Positions 59,857-64,000 of a stretch of DNA of 64,000 nt are shown here, piece after piece. The position numbers and the translations under genes are program-made. The stretch comes from an uncultured Pseudomonadota bacterium. GTDB taxonomy: Bacteria > Pseudomonadota > Gammaproteobacteria > Burkholderiales > SG8-39. The notes under the pieces are model-generated. The model searched no databases, had not been told where the DNA came from, and worked only from the letters and a program-made list of their open reading frames with translations. Each line of letters opens with the position of its first letter. The first letter of the stretch is position 1. The stretch spans positions 248,001 through 312,000 of the forward strand of contig CAIXPL010000001.1 in NCBI GenBank assembly GCA_903921325.1, written 5' to 3'.

Positions 59857-60984
59857 GTGAGTGAATCCAGTGCGCTCGATACCCTGTATCGCGAAGCGGC
59901 AGCGGCCCATCTGCAGCCCTTGTGGGTCGAGACCCACCGCTTCGTGCCGCGCCAACCTGCGCCACCGAATGTTCTGGCGCAGTGGAAAGCCTCGGCGGTA
60001 AAAGACCTGCTTGAAGTCGCCGGCGAGCACATGCCGGTCGAACACGCCGATCGCCGTGTGTTCGTCTGCACCAATCCGAACTTGCCGCCCTTCAGCGGCA
60101 CCACGCAGACGCTGTACGCCTGCGTGCAACTGCTCCTCCCCGGTGAAAAAGCCCCGCCCCATCGGCATACACAAAGCGCGTTTCGGCTGATCCTCGAAGG
60201 CAGCGGTGCGCAGACAATACTCAATGGCGCGCCGGTCACCATGAACCAGGGCGATTTTGTGATCACGCCCGCCTGGACCTGGCATGGTCATGCCAACCCG
60301 GGTAATCAATCGGTGCTCTGGCTCGATGGCCTGGACAACGCGGTGATGCGACTGTTTGATGCCACCTTCTTTGAATTGCCACCGCCAGACCTGCACCACG
60401 ATGCACCTGAGAGGAGCAGCGCACGGCAATGGGTCTACCCGCTTGCCTCCATGCGCAGCGCCCTTGAACACCTGCGTGCCACCACCCCGGCCGATCCTGT
60501 GCATGGATGGCGGGTGCGCTATATCGATCCGCAGACCGGACGCGATCCGCTACCGACCATGGCGGCGTTTATCAGTTTGTTGCCCTCGGGATTTCGCGGT
60601 GCGCCTTATCGCTCGACCGACAGTACGGTGTACGTGCCACTCGAAGGTCAGGGTGAATTGATCTGCGGCGGGGAGCGCATGCCCTGGGGGCCGCATGACA
60701 TCCTGGCCGTGCCGACCTGGCAGGCGCATCAGTTGAACTGTGACAGCGAGAGCCTGGTGTTCAGTTTCTCAGATCGCGCGGCACAGGAGCGACTCGAATG
60801 CTGGCGCGAAGAGCGCCTGGCGGATGACATAAAAAGAGCGGGCACGTCGGGCACGTCGGGCACTACGGGCACTACGGGCACTACGGGCGTGTCAGACGCT
60901 ACAGGCACTGCAGGTACTGCAGGCAACGCAGACAATGCAGACAATGCAGACAATGCAGGTAGTGCAGGCGGCAGCGCCGTATGA
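59857..60984 (+). CDS. Gentisate 1,2-dioxygenase-like bicupin with repeat-encoded C-terminal tail
   Basis: 375 residues from a GTG 6 nt after GGAGAA. N-terminal cupin with Fe-binding PPHRHTQSAFRLILEGSG, GDFVITPAWTWHGHANPG; C-terminal cupin with TVYVPLEGQGELICGGE and DILAVPTWQAHQLNC. This is the gentisate/1-hydroxy-2-naphthoate/salicylate 1,2-dioxygenase family, ring-cleaving enzymes with one mononuclear Fe(II). The natural end seems to be near residue 328; residues 329-373 are a Gly/Thr/Ala/Asn/Asp tail encoded by fifteen 9-nt repeats. It overlaps the downstream hydrolase by ATGA, suggesting joint translation. Confidence 0.83.
   Translation: MSESSALDTLYREAAAAHLQPLWVETHRFVPRQPAPPNVLAQWKASAVKDLLEVAGEHMPVEHADRRVFVCTNPNLPPFSGTTQTLYACVQLLLPGEKAPPHRHTQSAFRLILEGSGAQTILNGAPVTMNQGDFVITPAWTWHGHANPGNQSVLWLDGLDNAVMRLFDATFFELPPPDLHHDAPERSSARQWVYPLASMRSALEHLRATTPADPVHGWRVRYIDPQTGRDPLPTMAAFISLLPSGFRGAPYRSTDSTVYVPLEGQGELICGGERMPWGPHDILAVPTWQAHQLNCDSESLVFSFSDRAAQERLECWREERLADDIKRAGTSGTSGTTGTTGTTGVSDATGTAGTAGNADNADNADNAGSAGGSAV
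60841..60975 (+). repeat. Fifteen tandem 9-nt units inside the dioxygenase-like gene
   Basis: Units run GGCACGTCG x2, GGCACTACG x3, then GGCGTGTCA, GACGCTACA, GGCACTGCA, GGTACTGCA, GGCAACGCA, GACAATGCA x3, GGTAGTGCA and GGCGGCAGC. Every unit is in frame, so copy-number change alters tail length by three residues without breaking the gene. Local identical runs suggest repeated slippage or unequal exchange. Confidence 0.9.
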
Positions 60985-61859
60985 GCGCGGGTGCATGGCG
61001 CGTCTGCAGCCATACGGCAGACGAACCTGATATCGCACTCTCGGTCGCCGGCACTGGGGAATGCCTGGTGTTTTTGCATGGTCTGGGCAGCACGCGCGAG
61101 AGTTGGAGCGATCAGATTGAATTTTTCGCGAACCGCTATTGTGCGATTGCCTGGGATGCACGCGGCTATGGCGATAGCGGCGATGTCGCCGGCGAGCGCA
61201 ATTTCGCGGTCGATTTTGCGAGTGATCTGGCGCGCATCCTTGATCGGCTGGGTGTGCAACGCGCGCACCTGGTCGGTCTGTCAATGGGCGGGATCATTGC
61301 CCAGTGTTTCTACCACCAGCATCCCGATCGCGTCGCCACGCTCACGCTGGCTGATACCTTCGAGAGCTTTCCGACATTGGGCGAGGCCGCCGTTGCCGGG
61401 TTTCTGAAAGCGCGCTTGCAACCCTTGATCGAGGGTGCCACGCCAGCCGATCTGGCCCCTGGGGCGGTGAACGCCCTGCTCGCCCCTGGTGCCAATCCGC
61501 AAGCCCGGGCGCGGCTTTTAAACACGCTCTCGACCCTGCGCAGCGACCCTTATCAGCGCACCTTGCTCGCGATGGCACACCAGCACGCGCTCGGCCCCTT
61601 GAGCGCCATTAGAGCGCCCACGCTGGTGTTGACCGGTGAACTGGATCGACTGGCGCCCGTGGCTATTGCACAGGCCATTGCTGCCGGTATCGCCGGATCG
61701 CAACTGAGCATTCTCCCCGGAATCGGACACCTGACAAACCTCGAGGACCCGGCGGCGTTCAATGACACGTTGACACAGTTTCTGAATCGCCATGCCGGGC
61801 TGGCTGACACGCTCTCGGTGAACACCCTGGCAAGCCGTCCATCGGTCAGACCGCTTTGA
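60981..61859 (+). CDS. Alpha/beta hydrolase, enol-lactonase-like
   Basis: 292 residues. Oxyanion-hole HG in LVFLHGLGSTRESW, nucleophile Ser101 in VGLSMGGIIAQ, acidic residue in LTGELDRLAP, and His in LPGIGHLTNLE complete the triad. It resembles 3-oxoadipate enol-lactonase (PcaD) and related ring-fission hydrolases. Translational overlap with the upstream dioxygenase-like gene points to hydrolysis of its product or a related step. Confidence 0.85.
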   Translation: MSAGAWRVCSHTADEPDIALSVAGTGECLVFLHGLGSTRESWSDQIEFFANRYCAIAWDARGYGDSGDVAGERNFAVDFASDLARILDRLGVQRAHLVGLSMGGIIAQCFYHQHPDRVATLTLADTFESFPTLGEAAVAGFLKARLQPLIEGATPADLAPGAVNALLAPGANPQARARLLNTLSTLRSDPYQRTLLAMAHQHALGPLSAIRAPTLVLTGELDRLAPVAIAQAIAAGIAGSQLSILPGIGHLTNLEDPAAFNDTLTQFLNRHAGLADTLSVNTLASRPSVRPL

Positions 61860-61940
61860 ATCCGACTTCGCTTTGAATCCAACCTCGCCCTCGTTCTTCC
61901 ATCGCCCTGAACCCTTCCCCGCCATGAATCCTACCTCGCC
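61860..61940. repeat. Short degenerate repeats between hydrolase and GNAT genes
   Basis: TTTGAATCCGACTTCGC, TTTGAATCCAACCTCGCC and ATGAATCCTACCTCGCC are three imperfect copies of a 17-nt unit; the last ends at the GNAT start codon. No structure or gene is evident. Confidence 0.5.
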
Positions 61941-63017
61941 ATGAGTCACCCGCCGATACCACCCGCGAGCGGCCTCAGGGTGCGCCTGATGCAGCCCGCC
62001 GACCTGCCCGCCGCCGATCGCATCCTGCGGCTGTCCTTTGGCACCGAACTGGGGCTTGCCGATCCGATGACCTTTCGTGGCGATTCGGGCATCGTGGTCA
62101 ATCGCTACCAGATGTACCCCGAGGCGAGCTTCGTGGCCGAGCATGAGGGACAGGTGGCCGGTTTCGGCATTGCCAGCCACTGGGGATCGGTGGGGGTGGT
62201 GGGCCCGATCTGCGTGTTGCCCACGCACTGGGGCAATGGCATTGCGCGGGCAGTGGTGACCCGCGTGGTCGGGGCCATCGACGCGTGGGGATGTGGCGCC
62301 GCGGGGCTATTCACCAATCCGTTGAGCCCGCGCCATATGCGGCTCTATCAGGACTTTGGTTTCTGGCCGCGCGGCCTGGTGGTGGTGCTGGCGCGCTCAG
62401 CGCAACCCCTTGAAGTCCCGCGAGCGCCGTGGCACTGGCTGGGCGGCGGTGATCGGGGGTCGCTCCTCGATGAGGTGCGCGCGCTGAGCGCTCAAGCCTT
62501 TCCCGGCCTCGATCTGAGTCGCGAGATCGCGGGGGTACTCGATCATCATCATGGCGATCTGGTCACCTGCCATGAAGACGGACAATTAACCGGTTTCGCG
62601 GTCTGTCATTTCGGCGCGGGCAGCGAAGGCGGCTCGCGCAATCTGTTCATCAAATACGCTCAGGTGTTAGCGGCACCGACCCTTGGCGACATGAGCCGCA
62701 GCGTTCCGACCGTTGGGAATCCGACCCTTGAAAGTGCGGTCCTCGGCAGCGCCACAGCCGATCGCATAAGGCCCTACCCTGCGACCGACCAGCCAGCACT
62801 CGAGCGGTTGCAGGACCTGGTGCGCGCCTGCGCCGCGCGTGCCCGCACCGCTCACGCCGAGCGTGTGGTGCTCGGTATCGATACGTCGCGTCATCCGGCG
62901 TATCGGGCGCTGATCGAGATGGGCTTCAGAAGCGAATTTCAGGGCGTGCGCATGCACCGCCCCTGGATAGACCTGCATGATGGCCCGAGCCAGTGGATAC
63001 TTGATGACTGGCGCTAG
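61941..63017 (+). CDS. GNAT-family acetyltransferase with extended C-terminal domain
   Basis: 358 residues. The N-terminal half is a standard GNAT fold: RLMQPADLPAADRILRLSFG, then GPICVLPTHWGNGIARAVVT with the Q/RxxGxG/A-type acetyl-CoA loop (HWGNGIA) and LFTNPLSPRHMRLYQDFGFW. The C-terminal half (from about 165) has DLVTCHEDGQLTGFAVCHFG and RVVLGIDTSRHPAYRALIEM, suggesting a second, degenerate GNAT domain. Substrate unknown. The end overlaps the amidase gene by 14 nt. Confidence 0.78.
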   Translation: MSHPPIPPASGLRVRLMQPADLPAADRILRLSFGTELGLADPMTFRGDSGIVVNRYQMYPEASFVAEHEGQVAGFGIASHWGSVGVVGPICVLPTHWGNGIARAVVTRVVGAIDAWGCGAAGLFTNPLSPRHMRLYQDFGFWPRGLVVVLARSAQPLEVPRAPWHWLGGGDRGSLLDEVRALSAQAFPGLDLSREIAGVLDHHHGDLVTCHEDGQLTGFAVCHFGAGSEGGSRNLFIKYAQVLAAPTLGDMSRSVPTVGNPTLESAVLGSATADRIRPYPATDQPALERLQDLVRACAARARTAHAERVVLGIDTSRHPAYRALIEMGFRSEFQGVRMHRPWIDLHDGPSQWILDDWR

Positions 63018-63888
63018 GGCATTGAATGCATTGCATCGGCGAGCGCGGCTGCTCGCAGTATTGGGCGCGCTGCTACTAGTCGGCTGTGCGTCGCCCCCAC
63101 CGGTGGTTGGCCCTGATCTAGCTACGATCTGGACGCCTTCGCCCAATTTCAGTGGGCGGCGACCCAATTTCATCATCATCCACCACACCGGCAGTCCTTC
63201 CCTGTGGAGCGCTCTCAATACGCTCACCAGCGCCAAAGCCGAGGTCAGTGCGCATTATCTGATCGATAAAGATGGCAGCCTGCGGCAACTGGTCGATGAG
63301 CGTCACCGGGCCTGGCATGCCGGTGATGCGCGCTGGGGTGCCAATACCGATGTGAATTCGGACTCCATTGGGATTGAACTCGTCAACAGCGGCAACGAGC
63401 CTTTTCCGCAAGCGCAGATCGACACCTTGCTTGCACTGGTCAAGGACATTGTGCGGCGCTACCACATGCCCCCTGAGAACGTGATCGGTCATGCGGACGT
63501 TGCGCCCAAGCGAAAGGTCGATCCGAACCGGTACTTCCCCTGGGCCCAGTTGGCCGCACAAGGCCTGGGACTGCGCTGTACGCGACCGCTTGATGCTGAC
63601 ATGGAAGCCGCTGTTGACGACAGGCGGGGCGGCGTAGTTGCCGCGGACGCCGACCCATTGCTTGGGCTGCAGGCGATTGGCTATGACATGCGCGACCCGC
63701 GTGCCGCCTGGATTGCCTTCAGGCGCCATTTCAGACCGGAGTTGCCAGAACAAAACCCGGTCATCGCGAACCACGAAGAGCTTGTGGCGCTGTTCGATCC
63801 GACCGATCGCGCGCTGATCCGGTGTCTGGTGGATGCGGCGAATGCGGGGCGCGCTGCAATCTCACGAAGTGACGTGCCCGGCAGGTGA
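63004..63888 (+). CDS. AmiD/AmpD-like N-acetylmuramoyl-L-alanine amidase lipoprotein
   Basis: 294 residues from ATG 63004; ATGs at 62977 and 62980 are also in frame. A lipobox LLLVGC places the lipidated Cys at residue 28. The amidase_2 domain follows: PNFIIIHHTGS with the first Zn His, AHYLIDKDGSLRQLVDERHR, SIGIELVNSGN and VIGHADVAPKRKVDPN with the second His and third ligand. A C-terminal helical part (about 205-280) with GYDMRDPRAAWIAFRRHF matches the peptidoglycan-binding-like domain of AmiD. It likely cleaves (anhydro)muropeptides at the outer membrane. Confidence 0.87.
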   Translation: MTGARALNALHRRARLLAVLGALLLVGCASPPPVVGPDLATIWTPSPNFSGRRPNFIIIHHTGSPSLWSALNTLTSAKAEVSAHYLIDKDGSLRQLVDERHRAWHAGDARWGANTDVNSDSIGIELVNSGNEPFPQAQIDTLLALVKDIVRRYHMPPENVIGHADVAPKRKVDPNRYFPWAQLAAQGLGLRCTRPLDADMEAAVDDRRGGVVAADADPLLGLQAIGYDMRDPRAAWIAFRRHFRPELPEQNPVIANHEELVALFDPTDRALIRCLVDAANAGRAAISRSDVPGR

Positions 63889-64000
63889 AAACAGATCCCA
63901 GCAGCCGTAGACTTATCCACAACCGAGTAGCAAAATCTGACCAAAATCTGTCGGTCAGTTTTAAGTGCAAGCGCTGGCAGTGACCTACCCCCCCGAGGTT
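63889..64000. other. Right-edge non-coding stretch with a single DnaA-box-like 9-mer
   Basis: 112 nt after the amidase gene. TTATCCACA at 63913-63921 is a perfect DnaA box, but it is alone. AAAATCTG occurs twice nearby (63932 to 63950). Nothing else is recognisable before the window ends. Confidence 0.35.

Noticed and set aside
60729-61268. Minus-strand ORF with SAL/PVV repeats
   Set aside because: It is the complement of the 9-nt repeat tail of the dioxygenase-like gene and the hydrolase start; the plus-strand genes explain the region.
63913-63921. Replication origin suggested by a DnaA box
   Set aside because: A single 9-mer is expected by chance at this scale, and neither further boxes, an AT-rich unwinding region nor dnaA/dnaN genes are seen.

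Overview
The window comes from a high-GC betaproteobacterium, most likely a purple phototrophic member of the Burkholderiales. Three things point there: a photosynthesis gene cluster of the purple-bacterial type that includes the aerobic cyclase gene acsF, several Bug-type (TctC) solute receptors, which are expanded in Burkholderiales, and a FimV-like protein. This taxonomy is inferred from gene content, not from a marker gene.

Layout. 1-15,489: one end of a photosynthesis gene cluster. ppaA and a cut-off ppsR lie on the minus strand. Divergent from them is a tightly packed plus-strand series bchF-bchN-bchB-bchH-bchL-bchM-lhaA-puhA-puhB-puhC-acsF-puhE, which supplies late bacteriochlorophyll synthesis and reaction-centre H-subunit/assembly functions. 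15,502-22,440: an orphan molybdenum hydroxylase large subunit (minus), then a biotin-dependent acyl-CoA carboxylase (beta and alpha subunits) with a VOC-family gene and a strong terminator. 22,470-26,660: a FimV-like envelope protein, MgtC-family protein, SDR, a tRNA-Leu(UAA) gene split by a group I intron, a nu-class glutathione transferase, and initiator tRNA. 26,717-28,870: a Fur-box-preceded iron uptake operon (cupredoxin, FTR1 permease, outer-membrane protein). 29,095-32,720: YciI-like gene and the oxidative pentose phosphate genes pgl-gnd-zwf.

32,926-47,987: a chemotaxis locus. A ten-gene minus-strand operon runs cheZ-like, cheY, cheA, cheW, three MCP genes, cheR, cheD, cheB. Divergent from it are a second cheY and a protein with a CheC/CheX-like ExxN motif. 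The intergenic region carries candidate sigma-28 promoters in both directions.

48,036-61,859: a catabolic/transport region with an IorAB-type molybdenum hydroxylase, four Bug receptors without TctAB membrane partners, a TAXI-like protein lacking a signal peptide, a DUF1275 protein, a Bcr/CflA-type MFS exporter, a decayed Phd/PIN toxin-antitoxin pair, an amidohydrolase of the dihydroxybenzoate/resorcylate decarboxylase type, a gentisate-dioxygenase-like bicupin with a strange repeat tail, and an alpha/beta hydrolase. 61,941-63,888: a GNAT-family protein and an AmiD/AmpD-like lipoprotein amidase.

The most striking single item is the group I intron in tRNA-Leu(UAA). It has the U34/A35 insertion point known from cyanobacteria but core sequences very like the Azoarcus tRNA-Ile intron. 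The next most notable are the two candidate CheY-phosphatases beside two cheY genes.
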